Below, in pieces: positions 20,664 through 30,400 of a stretch of DNA of 64,000 bases. The notes beneath the pieces were generated by a model. That model saw nothing but the letters and a program-made list of their open reading frames with translations. It made no database searches and was not told the DNA's origin. How positions within the stretch are numbered: the stretch's first letter is position 1; each line of letters starts with the position of its first letter. The DNA lies in the NCBI GenBank assembly GCA_000023185.1, contig CP001622.1, positions 1,922,001 through 1,986,000 of the forward strand, given 5' to 3'. This DNA comes from Rhizobium leguminosarum bv. trifolii WSM1325. Its GTDB lineage: Bacteria > Pseudomonadota > Alphaproteobacteria > Rhizobiales > Rhizobiaceae. The translations under genes were made by a program, and so were the position numbers.

Positions 20664-21872
20664 TCAGCCCCGCCATCTCCTGGCCATCAGCAACACCGCC
20701 AGCCCACAGTTGAGCAGGACAAGGGACAATGGCAGACCCTGATGTCCGATCAGTTGCATCGCCAGTCCTGTCGCGGGCGATCCGACGATGCCGCCGATGC
20801 CCCATACCAAGGCGAAGGCGGCGTTACCGGCGATCAGGGCCTGGCCGGTGAAACGCTCGCCGAGCAGGATCAGCGACAGGGTGTAGATCCCGAACGAGAC
20901 CCCGCCCCAGACGAAAAGCAGCGGCCAGATGAGCCACGAATTGAAGGCCGACGGCAGCAGCAGACAGCTGGCGAGGCAGGCCAGGACGCAGAAGAGCATC
21001 ATCCGCGTCGAGCCGAACCGTTCGGCCAAGCGCCCGAGTAAAATCTGCAATACGGCATTGCCGGCGATGAAACAGGTGATGAGCGAAGCGATGCGCTCCT
21101 CGGCGCTGCCGAGTGCTGCGCCATAGACCGCGAAGAGGGAAAGCAGGATCTGCTCGAAGGCGGCAGCGGTAAAAACGGCAAACAACAGCAGTGGTGCTAG
21201 CGCGAAGAAGCGGCCCACCGTTGTTGCCTCGCCTTCACCAGGCATGTCGGGCAGGCGTGGGACGACCGCAAGCACGATCAGGCCGCAGAGGAGGAAGGCC
21301 GCAATGCCGATCGCGAAGGGCGGCCAACCCTCCGTGCCGGTGAGCCAGAGCGACAGCGGGCCGATGGCGAAGCCGCCCGAAACGATCGATGAATAGAGAC
21401 CCATGATCCGGCCCCGGCGTGGCGCCGGCGTGATCGAGATCAGCCAGGTTTCGCTGATCACGTAAAGCGGATTGGCGAAGACGCCGAGCAGGAAGCGCAG
21501 CGGCATCCAGGCCCAGACGTCCTGCGCCCAGGCAATCGTCATTAGAGTGAGCGCGGCCAGGATCGAACACAGGATCGCCAACCGCGCCCCACCCACGCGC
21601 GGTGAAAGCGCAGGAATGAAGGGCGCCGATAGGATGAAACCGAGCGGCGTCATCGCCGCCGACAAGCCGATCAGGCCTGATGTCGTCCCTTGCCGTTCCA
21701 GGATGAAGCTGAGCAGCGGATAGGTCAGCCCCTGCGCCACGGCAAACACCGTGACGGTCGCGATGATGCCCGCCATCGCGGCCCATGGGGTCCGATCCAC
21801 TCGCGGCGATGTCGTGCCGTGCAAGTGTCGATCCGACACGTCCGCCGGCTCCACGCAGGAAATATCGTTCAC
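20664..21872 (-). CDS. MFS transporter, YcaD-like
   Basis: Twelve-helix major facilitator of about 402 residues. The conserved loop between helices 2 and 3 is GFILSAPFIPALSPRVGGARL, and SETWLISITPAPRRGRIMGLYS between helices 4 and 5 is typical of the YcaD-like subgroup. GTG at 21872 (VNDISCVEPADVSD) is chosen because GGAGG lies five bases before it; longer in-frame starts have no ribosome site. Substrate unknown; the subgroup is mostly putative exporters. It is divergent from the ureohydrolase gene. Confidence 0.85.
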   Translation of the reverse strand: MNDISCVEPADVSDRHLHGTTSPRVDRTPWAAMAGIIATVTVFAVAQGLTYPLLSFILERQGTTSGLIGLSAAMTPLGFILSAPFIPALSPRVGGARLAILCSILAALTLMTIAWAQDVWAWMPLRFLLGVFANPLYVISETWLISITPAPRRGRIMGLYSSIVSGGFAIGPLSLWLTGTEGWPPFAIGIAAFLLCGLIVLAVVPRLPDMPGEGEATTVGRFFALAPLLLFAVFTAAAFEQILLSLFAVYGAALGSAEERIASLITCFIAGNAVLQILLGRLAERFGSTRMMLFCVLACLASCLLLPSAFNSWLIWPLLFVWGGVSFGIYTLSLILLGERFTGQALIAGNAAFALVWGIGGIVGSPATGLAMQLIGHQGLPLSLVLLNCGLAVLLMARRWRG

Positions 21873-22070
21873 AGCAACCTCCATAGGGTTGAAGGGCCGG
21901 GGGCCTTTCACCTGAAAGAGGACGAATTCTGCAGGATAGGGTGAGCGTCGTACTTAAGCTTTCCCAAAAAGTTCTCAAAAACGTCCAAACAGACTAAACA
22001 GGTCAGCATCGAATTCTCAAAAGTCCTCACCACAGCAATTTCAGCCGGACATCATCAGGACCATCAGTAA

Positions 22071-22982
22071 ATGACCGCCTCACCTTCCTTTCTTGGCCTT
22101 CCCGATCGCCTCGCCGATGGTCGCTTGCCCCGAGCGGTGATCTTCGCAGCCGCTCACGGCAGCACCTATCCCGGCAAGGACGGCAGCGGCTATGTCTTGG
22201 CGGCCGGCGCCATCCGCGCTGCGAGCCAGGATGATGCCGCGCTCGTCGAGCACTGGGATTTCGATCTCGGCGGTCCGCTGTTTGACCACAATCCGGTCTG
22301 CTGCGTTGACGCTGGCGACGTTCCAACCATCCTTCATGACAATGCCGGCAATCGAGCCCGGATCGAGGCGAGGACGCGCGAGGTCCTGTCAATGCCCGCA
22401 GTGCCGATCCTGCTCGGCGGCGATTGTTCCGTGACCATTCCCTTCCTCGCTGGCTTTGCGGACCACGAGCCGGTCTGGATCCTGCAGATCGACGCCCATA
22501 TCGACTGGCGCGACGAGGTGCATGGCGAGCGCCACGGCTATTCGAGCCCGATGCGTCGGGCGAGCGAGATGCCGCATGTCGCCGGCATGGTCCAGGTCGG
22601 CCTCCGCAGCGTCGGCAGCGCACGCCTCGCCGACATTGAAGCGGCGCGGGCCTACGGCAGCCGCTTCGTGACCGCCCGCGAGATTCATGCCGAGGGGACC
22701 GAAGCAGCTCTCCGGCATATTCCGGAAGGAGCGCGGGTCGTCGTCACCCTCGACTGCGACAGCCTCGATCCCGGCATCATGCCGGGCGTGGTGGCGCGTA
22801 CGCCCGGCGGCCTCACCTACACTGAGGTGATCGACCTGATCGCGGGCCTCGGCAGGCGGGCCAGAATCGCAGGATTCGACCTTGTCGAGCTCTATCCTCC
22901 TGCCGACATTGACGGCCTGTCGGCCCTGACCGCCGCACGCCTTCTGGTCAATGCGGTCGGCGCCATCGTCCGGCAAGATTGA
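22071..22982 (+). CDS. agmatinase/arginase-family ureohydrolase
   Basis: Binuclear manganese hydrolase acting on a guanidino compound such as agmatine, arginine or guanidinobutyrate. In the 303-residue protein the metal motifs are GGDCS (116-120), DAHIDW (D141, H143, D145) and DCDSLDP (D228, D230). The first motif is unusual: most agmatinases and arginases have GGDHS, whose His binds one manganese; here it is C119. LGGDCSVTIPFL otherwise aligns well, so the enzyme may have altered metal use or belong to a subgroup with Cys. It is divergent from the MFS gene. Confidence 0.85.
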   Translation: MTASPSFLGLPDRLADGRLPRAVIFAAAHGSTYPGKDGSGYVLAAGAIRAASQDDAALVEHWDFDLGGPLFDHNPVCCVDAGDVPTILHDNAGNRARIEARTREVLSMPAVPILLGGDCSVTIPFLAGFADHEPVWILQIDAHIDWRDEVHGERHGYSSPMRRASEMPHVAGMVQVGLRSVGSARLADIEAARAYGSRFVTAREIHAEGTEAALRHIPEGARVVVTLDCDSLDPGIMPGVVARTPGGLTYTEVIDLIAGLGRRARIAGFDLVELYPPADIDGLSALTAARLLVNAVGAIVRQD

Positions 22983-23039
22983 AACCCTGTTTCCTCTGGC
23001 AGCAACCAGTGCATGGTGCGGTGCGTTTTCGCTTCTAAA

Positions 23040-23140
23040 GCAATTCCAGGAAAAGTGCGAAGCGGTTTTCCGTCCGGAATTGCGTAAAAACAAAAAGCTA
23101 GAGCGGCCCTGCGCTTCCATTAAAAGCTGAACCGCTCTAG
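23040..23140. repeat. rhizobial mosaic palindromic repeat (RIME-like)
   Basis: GCAATTCC (23040-23047) pairs with GGAATTGC (23076-23083) around a GAAAAGTGCGAAGCGGTTTTC core, and CTAGAGCGG (23098-23106) pairs with CCGCTCTAG (23132-23140). This is a different subtype from the repeat at 16288. It lies between the convergent ureohydrolase and plsY genes. Confidence 0.7.
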
Positions 23141-23796
23141 GCGACCTTGCCCAGACGAGGCTCCGTCCCGGCCAGTAGCCGCCGAATGTTGGTGCGATGG
23201 CGGGCAATCACGTAAATGCCGCCTGCGATCACCAGCAGACGATAGGGCAGCGGTTGTTCCAAGCCGCAGACGAGAGCGATGGCCGTCAATGCTGCCAGTA
23301 TCGAACTCAGGGAAACAATCCGGAAGGCCGCCAACGTAACGCCGAAAACCGCCACAGCGCCCAAACCTACGGGCCATGACATCGCCAGCAACACGCCGAG
23401 CCCTGTAGCAACCGACTTGCCTCCCGTAAAGTTGAGCCAGACCGAACGGCCATGCCCCAACAACGCGGCAAGTCCTGCGAGGCAAACAGCCCAAGGCTCT
23501 AAGCTTTGCAGGTCAAGCGCTGTCGGTGGCGTGCCCGATGAGACTGTCGAGAACCAAGGGTAAAACCAGCGGGCAAAGACGACTGCTCCCACACCTTTCA
23601 AGACGTCGACCAGAAGCACCACAAATGCAGGCCATTTGCCGAGCGTTCGCAATACATTCGTTGCCCCGGTGGATTTAGAGCCATGCTCCCGGATATCGAT
23701 GCCCCTGATCAGTTTGCCCGCCAGATAGCCCGAGGGTGTGGAACCGAGGAGATAGGCGATCGTCAATCCAACTGCACCCGCCATCCAGAAAACCAT
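23137..23796 (-). CDS. plsY: glycerol-3-phosphate acyltransferase PlsY
   Basis: Membrane acyltransferase that moves the acyl group of acyl-phosphate onto sn-glycerol 3-phosphate, the first step of phospholipid synthesis. About 219 residues with five to seven helices. Conserved loops are YLLGSTPSGYLAGKL, EHGSKSTGATNVLRTLGK and WLNFTGGKSVATGLGVLL, plus RHRTNIRRLLAGTEPRLG at the C-terminus, all PlsY hallmarks. The ATG at 23796 has GAGGTG before it; a GTG nine bases further out is possible. The gene's 3' end overlaps the outer palindrome of the mosaic repeat by four bases. Confidence 0.92.
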   Translation of the reverse strand: MVFWMAGAVGLTIAYLLGSTPSGYLAGKLIRGIDIREHGSKSTGATNVLRTLGKWPAFVVLLVDVLKGVGAVVFARWFYPWFSTVSSGTPPTALDLQSLEPWAVCLAGLAALLGHGRSVWLNFTGGKSVATGLGVLLAMSWPVGLGAVAVFGVTLAAFRIVSLSSILAALTAIALVCGLEQPLPYRLLVIAGGIYVIARHRTNIRRLLAGTEPRLGKVA

Positions 23797-23945
23797 GGGA
23801 GTCACCTCGACGCTCTATTTTCAGGCAGTCATTATTTGGTCGTCACCGCAATCGGCCATTGGAATACGATTTACACTGATCGCGTCCTCGATGCCACGCG
23901 GCCTAAGCGGGCGAACAGTTCCATCCAAGCTTTAATGACTCTAGG

Positions 23946-25463
23946 ATGCGCCTTATGCAGGGATCGCGTTTTGCCTTTGGACCATTCGTGCTTGATCCGG
24001 CTGCGGGAACGCTTCTTCGGAACGATGATCCCGTTGCCGTCGGCCACCGCGGGGTCAAGCTGCTTGCAGCGCTTGTCGGACGACCCGGCGAAATCTTGGG
24101 CAAGGCCGAGTTGATGGACGCGGCGTGGCCGGGCATATCAGTCGAGGAGGGCAACCTGACTGTCCAGATTGCGCAGCTGCGCAAGCTGCTTGGTCCGGCC
24201 GCGAACGGCGGTGAATGGATCTCCACGGTTCCGCGCATCGGCTACCGCTTCATAGGCGCCATCAACCAGCTTGGCGGCGTGAAGCGAAAAGCTTTGCCGC
24301 TGCCTGACAAACCATCGATAGCAGTGCTGCCATTTGTCAATATCAGCAACGATCCCGAGCAGGAATCCTTCGCCGACGGGCTGACGGAAGACCTGATCAC
24401 CGACTTATCCAGAATGCCGGGCCTGTTCGTCATCGCCCGCAACTCGGCCTTCGCCTACAAGGGAAAGGCGAGGGACGTAGGCGAGATCGCCGAGGAGCTC
24501 GGCGTACGCTACCTGGTGGAGGGAAGCGCAAGACGCGTAGCAGGGCACGTGCGCGTCAACGCCAAGCTGGTCGATGCGGCAAGTGGCGATCATCTATGGG
24601 CGGAACGCTTCGATCGCAGCCTCGACGATATCTTTGCCGTTCAGGACGAGGTCACCGGCAAGATCGTCGAAGCGCTGCTCGGGCGGCTGCGCGCACCGCC
24701 ATCGCGCAATCGGCCCAAAAATTTAGAGGCTTACGATCTCTGCGTACGGGCGCGCAGGCTGATGGATGATACGCCGCAGACGGCGCGGGAAGCGCATCTG
24801 ATGCTGACGCGCGCGATTGCCCTCGACCCTGATTATGCCGAGGCGTACCGCTGGCTTGCCATGAACCACTGGATGGGAGAGGTCCATTCCGGCGGACCGA
24901 CGGAACCCACACGCGGGACTGCTCTGGAACTGGCGCGCAAGGCGGTGGCGATCGATCCCAACGATGCTGGCTGCCGCTGGATACTGGCTTACCTGCTTGC
25001 CTATGAGCGCAACTTTGCCGAGGCGGATGCCGAATTTGCCAAGGCGATCGAACTCGACCCGAACGAGGCCGACACCTTTGCGGCACTATCCGACATCGCG
25101 GTTTTAGCCGGGCGGGTCGGGGAGGGCCTCGAGCATATCGCCAAGGCTTTCCGGCTGAACCCGTTTCCGGCAAGCTGGTACTATCTGGCGCTCGGACAGG
25201 CGCAATATGCCGCCGGCCAATACGCAGCCGCTGTCGACACGCTGCGGAGCGACGAGACCTATCGCACGAGCTCACGCCGTTTCCTGGCGGCAAGCCTTGC
25301 TCAACTCGGCCGGCTCGACGAGGCGCGCGCCGAAGCCGAACTGTTTCTCGTCGCCAACCCGCATTTTTCAACCCGCCACTGGGCGAAGACCGAGCCATTC
25401 CGCGACGCTCGGACGCTTAAGCATTTCATCGACGGCTACCGTAAGGCCGGACTTCCGGAGTGA
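23946..25463 (+). CDS. OmpR-type DNA-binding regulator with TPR domain
   Basis: One-component regulator of 505 residues. Residues 8-100 are a PhoB/OmpR winged helix (LLAALVGRPGEILGKAELMD, VEEGNLTVQIAQLRKLLG, then ISTVPRIGYRF). Residues 118-250 are the FlgO/TolB-like domain seen in this class (SIAVLPFVNISNDPEQESFA, GDHLWAERFDRSLDDIFAVQ). The rest holds tetratricopeptide repeats (AIALDPDYAEAYRWLAMNHW, AIELDPNEADTFAALSD). It has no receiver domain and no membrane helix, unlike CadC. Related genes often sit beside adenylate cyclases; here the zinc-ribbon cyclase lies about 2 kb away in the opposite direction. Confidence 0.85.
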   Translation: MRLMQGSRFAFGPFVLDPAAGTLLRNDDPVAVGHRGVKLLAALVGRPGEILGKAELMDAAWPGISVEEGNLTVQIAQLRKLLGPAANGGEWISTVPRIGYRFIGAINQLGGVKRKALPLPDKPSIAVLPFVNISNDPEQESFADGLTEDLITDLSRMPGLFVIARNSAFAYKGKARDVGEIAEELGVRYLVEGSARRVAGHVRVNAKLVDAASGDHLWAERFDRSLDDIFAVQDEVTGKIVEALLGRLRAPPSRNRPKNLEAYDLCVRARRLMDDTPQTAREAHLMLTRAIALDPDYAEAYRWLAMNHWMGEVHSGGPTEPTRGTALELARKAVAIDPNDAGCRWILAYLLAYERNFAEADAEFAKAIELDPNEADTFAALSDIAVLAGRVGEGLEHIAKAFRLNPFPASWYYLALGQAQYAAGQYAAAVDTLRSDETYRTSSRRFLAASLAQLGRLDEARAEAELFLVANPHFSTRHWAKTEPFRDARTLKHFIDGYRKAGLPE

Positions 25464-25488
25464 CGCCGGCCTCAAAGACGGCCCGAGA

Positions 25489-26022
25489 TTAGATGGTGCC
25501 GGGCCGCGCGGAGGTCGTAAATTGGCTCGCGGAAGACAAAAAATCCTCTTCGGCGGTAGGGAGTTTTCCGTTTGGCGTCAGGTCGTCGACCGCTTTGGGA
25601 AGATCGCGCTTCAGTCGCCCCAGAATCTCTTGATGCGAAAGGCCGGTATTGGCGGCGATCTCGTTCAGAACATCCGGGCCCAGTGCTTCCGCGAGCTGGC
25701 CGTCATCGATATCCGCATTCGGACCGGGCTTTACCCACGACTCCGCCGTGTCACCATGACCATTCTGCTGAAACGTCTTCAGCAGATCGCCGAGACCGCC
25801 GCTGACGATACTGCCGGATGTCAGTCCGCCGAGAAGGCCGCCGAGACCACCCGAACCGGCCAGTCCGCCAAGAAGGCCGCCTAGCCCGCCGGGCTGCGGG
25901 TTTCCCTCATCACCCGGCTGAGGGTTCTGGATGCCCCGCAGAAGCTCTCCGATCTTGTCTCTGTTTTGGTAGCCGGCAACGGCAAGGACGGCGAGAAGCG
26001 CCTTCAATTGACCGCTCATCAT
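25489..26022 (-). CDS. YidB/DUF937 family protein
   Basis: About 177 residues from MMSGQLKALLAVLAVAGYQN, with AGGAGG before the ATG. A glycine-rich low-complexity centre (GGLGGLLGGLAGSGGLGGLL) is followed by the family domain QLAEALGPDVLNEIAANTGL and SHQEILGRLKRDLPKAVDDL. No signal peptide. The family's biochemical role is unknown. The longer open frame upstream lacks a ribosome site. Convergent with the TPR regulator. Confidence 0.8.
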   Translation of the reverse strand: MMSGQLKALLAVLAVAGYQNRDKIGELLRGIQNPQPGDEGNPQPGGLGGLLGGLAGSGGLGGLLGGLTSGSIVSGGLGDLLKTFQQNGHGDTAESWVKPGPNADIDDGQLAEALGPDVLNEIAANTGLSHQEILGRLKRDLPKAVDDLTPNGKLPTAEEDFLSSASQFTTSARPGTI

Positions 26023-26196
26023 GATGAATCCTCCTATGGTGCTCCAACGTGCACGCGACCCACAAGCAGAGCGCTGCATGGGCAGCAATGTCCAGAGTGG
26101 CCAAAGGTTCCGCCGGTTTGAAAACAAGGCCGCGCGGGCCGCATTCCTTCGACAATCTCGAAGGCCCGGCCGCCCACCTCATTGCTCACGCCGCAG

Positions 26197-26538
26197 TCAG
26201 ATTTCCGGGCAGCCTCGCCGGTTTGCGAAGGTCATTCGTTCCGGTCCGCGGCGCGTCATCCCCTGCACAACGATACTGCGGGGAGACATGCGTACGATCT
26301 GCGCCCTGCGAAGTCCTTCGCTGCGTGCGATGTCGAGAGCATCATCCGGATCGCATCCGCGCGGTCCGCGCCGATCATATCCGTCATATCGGTCACGATC
26401 GCGATTCCGATCGTAAACGCCGACGCCACCGGGGCCGACCCGCAACTCCAAGTCCTGCGCGGCCGCGATCGTCGGCGAGATCGTCAAGCCGCTTATCGCA
26501 GCCAAGCCGACCAGTACGCACTGAAGAGATTTCCGCAT
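26197..26538 (-). CDS. exported protein with rhizobial GCxPDxALDIA motif
   Basis: Exported 113-residue protein beginning MRKSLQCVLVGLAAISGLTI; signal peptide cleaved after TIAAAQ. The mature part has a low-complexity stretch rich in Asp, Arg and Tyr (DRNRDRDRYDGYDRRGPRG), then CDPDDALDIARSEGLRRAQI and MSPRSIVVQG, a small domain I recognise as recurrent in rhizobial exported proteins, where it predicts a short alpha-beta fold of unknown role. GGGAGGAA supports the start; an in-frame upstream ATG adds 42 residues but has no signal-like N-terminus. Confidence 0.7.
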   Translation of the reverse strand: MRKSLQCVLVGLAAISGLTISPTIAAAQDLELRVGPGGVGVYDRNRDRDRYDGYDRRGPRGCDPDDALDIARSEGLRRAQIVRMSPRSIVVQGMTRRGPERMTFANRRGCPEI

Positions 26539-26704
26539 GAGTTCCTCCCATGATCCTATGTTTGTCGTAATGACAACATCGCCATGCGAGATTTGTTCCT
26601 TGAGGTAAGAGGGCTCGGTGCGGACGCCGAACGTGTCGTTCGTCTCATCGAAGGCGCGTCGCATGAATCCGATTCGATGCGGCGCGCTTTAAAGATCATT
26701 CGTT

Positions 26705-27385
26705 TCAAACAGCCATGTTCGACGCTGCCGACATCACTTCCCGAGGGGCGGGACCGCCGAACATATGGCGACCATCCTCCTCGACTTCCGTGAAACACCA
26801 GCGCACGACGCCATCCCGATCGAGCAGGAATTCGCCGACGAGTTGGCCGTGGCCGGTGGCGATCATCTGCTTGTCATCCTCGGTGATTTCATAGCCGTCC
26901 GCCTTGTCGAGGAATTCCGACGCCGCCATCGGGTCCATAGGCGCTGGAAGCTCGCCCGGCATGTCGATGCGCATCGACATCACCATGTTCATGCTGACTT
27001 TGCGCGGCCACTCATTCTCATCTTCGGTAAACTGAAGATTCGGCAGGCCGAAGGCCCTGTGCGATACCCGTTCCGGGTCCGAGGCCGCCAGCAAATTGGG
27101 AAGCGGATGGTAGCGGAAATAGAGGCGAGCGCGGTCGATCGGCGTGTTGACGATGGTCAGGCTGTCGATGCCTTTCTCCTGCAAGGCATCGGTGAGTTCA
27201 GCCATGGCGGCGATCTGCCGGCGACAGAAGGGGCAATGCAATCCGCGGAACAACCCGACGAGCACCGGCTTCTGGCCGCGAAAATCGTCGATGGCGACCT
27301 TGCCCTGGCGGGTGATCGCATCCAGCACCACGTTCGGCGCGCGATCTCCCGGCTGCAATGGTCTTGCGGCGTGGTTCTCCTGCAT
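26705..27385 (-). CDS. AhpC/TSA-family redoxin with CxxC
   Basis: Thioredoxin-fold protein of 226 residues, related to peroxiredoxins. LQPGDRAPNVVLDAIT and PVLVGLFRGLHCPFCRRQIA give the redoxin start and a CPFC active site. It lacks the TxxC peroxidatic arrangement of true AhpC, so thiol-disulfide exchange is as likely as peroxide reduction. The C-terminal part (TGHGQLVGEFLLDRDGVVRW) is the usual last strand pair. GGAGG lies eight bases before the ATG. No signal peptide, hence cytoplasmic. Isolated gene. Confidence 0.8.
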   Translation of the reverse strand: MQENHAARPLQPGDRAPNVVLDAITRQGKVAIDDFRGQKPVLVGLFRGLHCPFCRRQIAAMAELTDALQEKGIDSLTIVNTPIDRARLYFRYHPLPNLLAASDPERVSHRAFGLPNLQFTEDENEWPRKVSMNMVMSMRIDMPGELPAPMDPMAASEFLDKADGYEITEDDKQMIATGHGQLVGEFLLDRDGVVRWCFTEVEEDGRHMFGGPAPREVMSAASNMAV

Positions 27386-27459
27386 GTTTCGTTCCTCCCT
27401 TTATCTTCTTGAATCGATTTGCCTAATCGATCTCCGGCGATCACTGCAACGAGGACAAG

Positions 27460-30400
27460 TCAGTCGAGAAACGGCAGGACGACGAGCGTGCCTGGATCGA
27501 GGTTGTGGCGGATGCACACATCCTGTGCCAGCGTGAAATACCGTTCCGCCTCGTCCATGTCGTCATGCTCAAGGCTGAGTGTCGCCAATCCATCATAGCA
27601 CGGAAAGAGCAGTTGCGGTTCATCAATTTCCTTCGCAACCTCAAGGGCTTCTTCGTAATACTTACGAGCTAGCTTTGGCTGCCCGTGGCATTGATGAATT
27701 TGGCCCAGCACGATCAGCGGCACGGAGAGATGGTCGCGCTGATCGAGCGCCCGGTCGATTTCGACGGCCTTTTCCGCAGCCGGTACACCCTCAGCGGCGC
27801 AGCGATCGGTGAAGGTGCAGCAGGCAACTGCGAGGTTGGCGAGAAGCCGCGCCTGGAAGCCGAGATCGCCGATACGGGTCGCAAGCTCCAATCCGCGCCG
27901 GCAGATCTTGATGGCGTTGGCTGGATCAACAATCGTGTAGAGAACGCCGAGATTGGAATAGGCGCGACAGGCAGCACTTTGCAGATCGGCTTTTTCGGCG
28001 ACCGAGAGGCTGCGCTCCACTTCCTGCACGGCCTCGCGGCGACGTCCTAGCCGCGCAAAGGCCGCACCCTTGGTGTTCAGCGCCTCCGCCATCGCTCGCG
28101 CTGTCTCCCGTCCGGCCTCGGTCGTCCCGTCGATCGGCAGCGTTTGCAGGCATTGAAGTGCCTGCGTCGCCCACTCGGCGGCAGCGGCCTGATCCCCCAT
28201 GCGGAAGGCCAGATGGCCACGCTCCTGCAGGACATGTGCACGTTCGACCGGCGCATCGATTGTCGCGATTATCGCTTCGGCTTCGGCCAAATATGTCTCC
28301 GCTTGATCGCGGCGTCCTGCATCGAGATGCAAACGGCCGACCTTGCGCAATATCCTCGCTGCGGCAATAGGGTCGTCTTTGGTGCGGTGGATCGCAAGCG
28401 CCCGCTGATAATGGTTCAAGGCGGCGTCGCGCAGGCCGGCGGGGCCGCAGAGATCGGCAAGGCGCTCCAAGAGCGCCAGTTGTTCCGGTGTCACCTCCGC
28501 CTCGTTTGCGAAGGCCGCAAGGGCCTGACGGTAGAGGCGCATTGCATCGTCATTGGCGTAGGCCTTGCGCGCCAGATCACCCGCCGCCATCAGATAGGTG
28601 GCCCCTTTGGCCTTTTCGGTGGTCAGGCTGAAGTGATGGCCGAGCTGCGCCAGGTGCTCGGGCCGATCGGGCGCTGCGCCATATTGACGTTCCAGAGCCC
28701 GGCCGATGCGTTGATGAAGCTCCATGCGCCGTTGCAGCAGGAGATTATGGTAGATGACGTCGTGCATCAGTGTCTGGCTGAAGCGATATCCCGGCGATCC
28801 GCCGGCATCGGGCCCGCGCAATTCCTCGATGATATTGGCATCGCAGAGATGATCCAATGCGGCATCGATGGCGGCTGGGTCGGTGGCGATGGTGCGGAGC
28901 AGGGCGGTATCGAACTTCGGGCCGACCACCGCCGCCTCTTGCGCCAGCCGTCTGATGTCCTGCGGCAGACGATCGACGCGGGCAAGCAACAGGGCTTGCA
29001 GGTTCACCGGGATATCGACGTCCGTGTCTTCCGCTGCGACATGCCAGCGCTGGCCGTCATTGTGCAACGTGCCCATGTCGATCAGCGCCCGAAGGATTTC
29101 TTCGATGAAAAGCGGATTGCCGCCGGCGCGGTCGAGGATACGCTTGCGCATCGTGACCGGCAACTTGCCTTGATCCTCGCCGAAAAACGCAGCAAGCAGC
29201 TTCTGCCCGTCGGCCGCAAACAGTGGTGCAAGACGCTGCACGGTGACGCTGACACGATTGGAGTCCAGTGGGTCGGTCTGCGATGTCGGCCGGTAGACCG
29301 CCAGCAGCATCAACCGGCTGCGCTCCAGCCGGTCCATCATGAAGCGAAGCACTTCCAGTGAGGCGGCATCCGCCCAGTGCAGATCCTCGATGACAAGCAG
29401 CAGGGGACCTTGCGCCAGCCGCCGCTCGAAGACGGTGCGGACGCCATAGAAGATCTGCCGCCGCAACTGCTCCGGCTCGATGTACCGCAAAGCGCCATCG
29501 GGATCGCCGAGACCGAGGACATGCAGAAAGAGCGGCAAAAGTCCCTCGACCTCCTCCTGCGTCAGATCGAGCGCGCGGAACCCCGTTGCCAGCAGTTGCC
29601 GCGCCCTGTCGAGATCGTCCCGCTCGCCGATGCCGTAGGCGCTACGCACGACCGCGCCGAGCGTGCCATAGGATTGTTCGCCGAGCGGAGAGCAGGTCGC
29701 TTTGCGGATGGCGAGGCCCTGGAAACGAGCGGCATTGCCGGCGATTGCGACGAATTCGTTGACCAGCCGAGACTTGCCGATGCCGGCTTCGCCGATCAGC
29801 CGGACAAGCTGCGCCGCACCGCCGCAGGCAAGGTCGAGGCATGTCAGCAACCGCGACATTTCCGTATCCCGTCCGATCATCGGTGCCTGAAGGCCGAGAC
29901 TTTCGAGCCCGCGCGCCGTATGCGGCGCTTCCGACAGCCCTGTCAGCCGGTGGACAAGGACGTTGCCGCTTTTACCCCGCAAGGTCTGCGCGCCAAGACT
30001 GTCGAAGGCAAAGGCATGGCGGGTGAGGCGATAGGTCAGCGGCCCGACGAGGATATCGTTTTCGCCGGCCATGGATTGCAGGCGTTGAGCGGTGTTCACC
30101 GTGTCGCCGGTCACCGAATAGGATTTTGTACTGACCGCGCCGAAGCCGCCGGTGACGACGGGACCGCTATTGATACCGATATGCAGGCGGAGCGGCACGC
30201 CGGCGCGGGCGTGCCAGCGCTCGCCGACCTCAGTGGCCCGACCGATCATATCGAGTGCGGCCCCGAGCGCCCGGACCGGATCGTCCTCATGAGCGACCGG
30301 CGCGCCGAACAGCGCCAGCAGCGCATCGCCGACGAACTTGTCGACGAAGCCGCCATAAGCCTCGACCGCCTGGGTCATCTCTTCGAACAATTCGTTCTGC

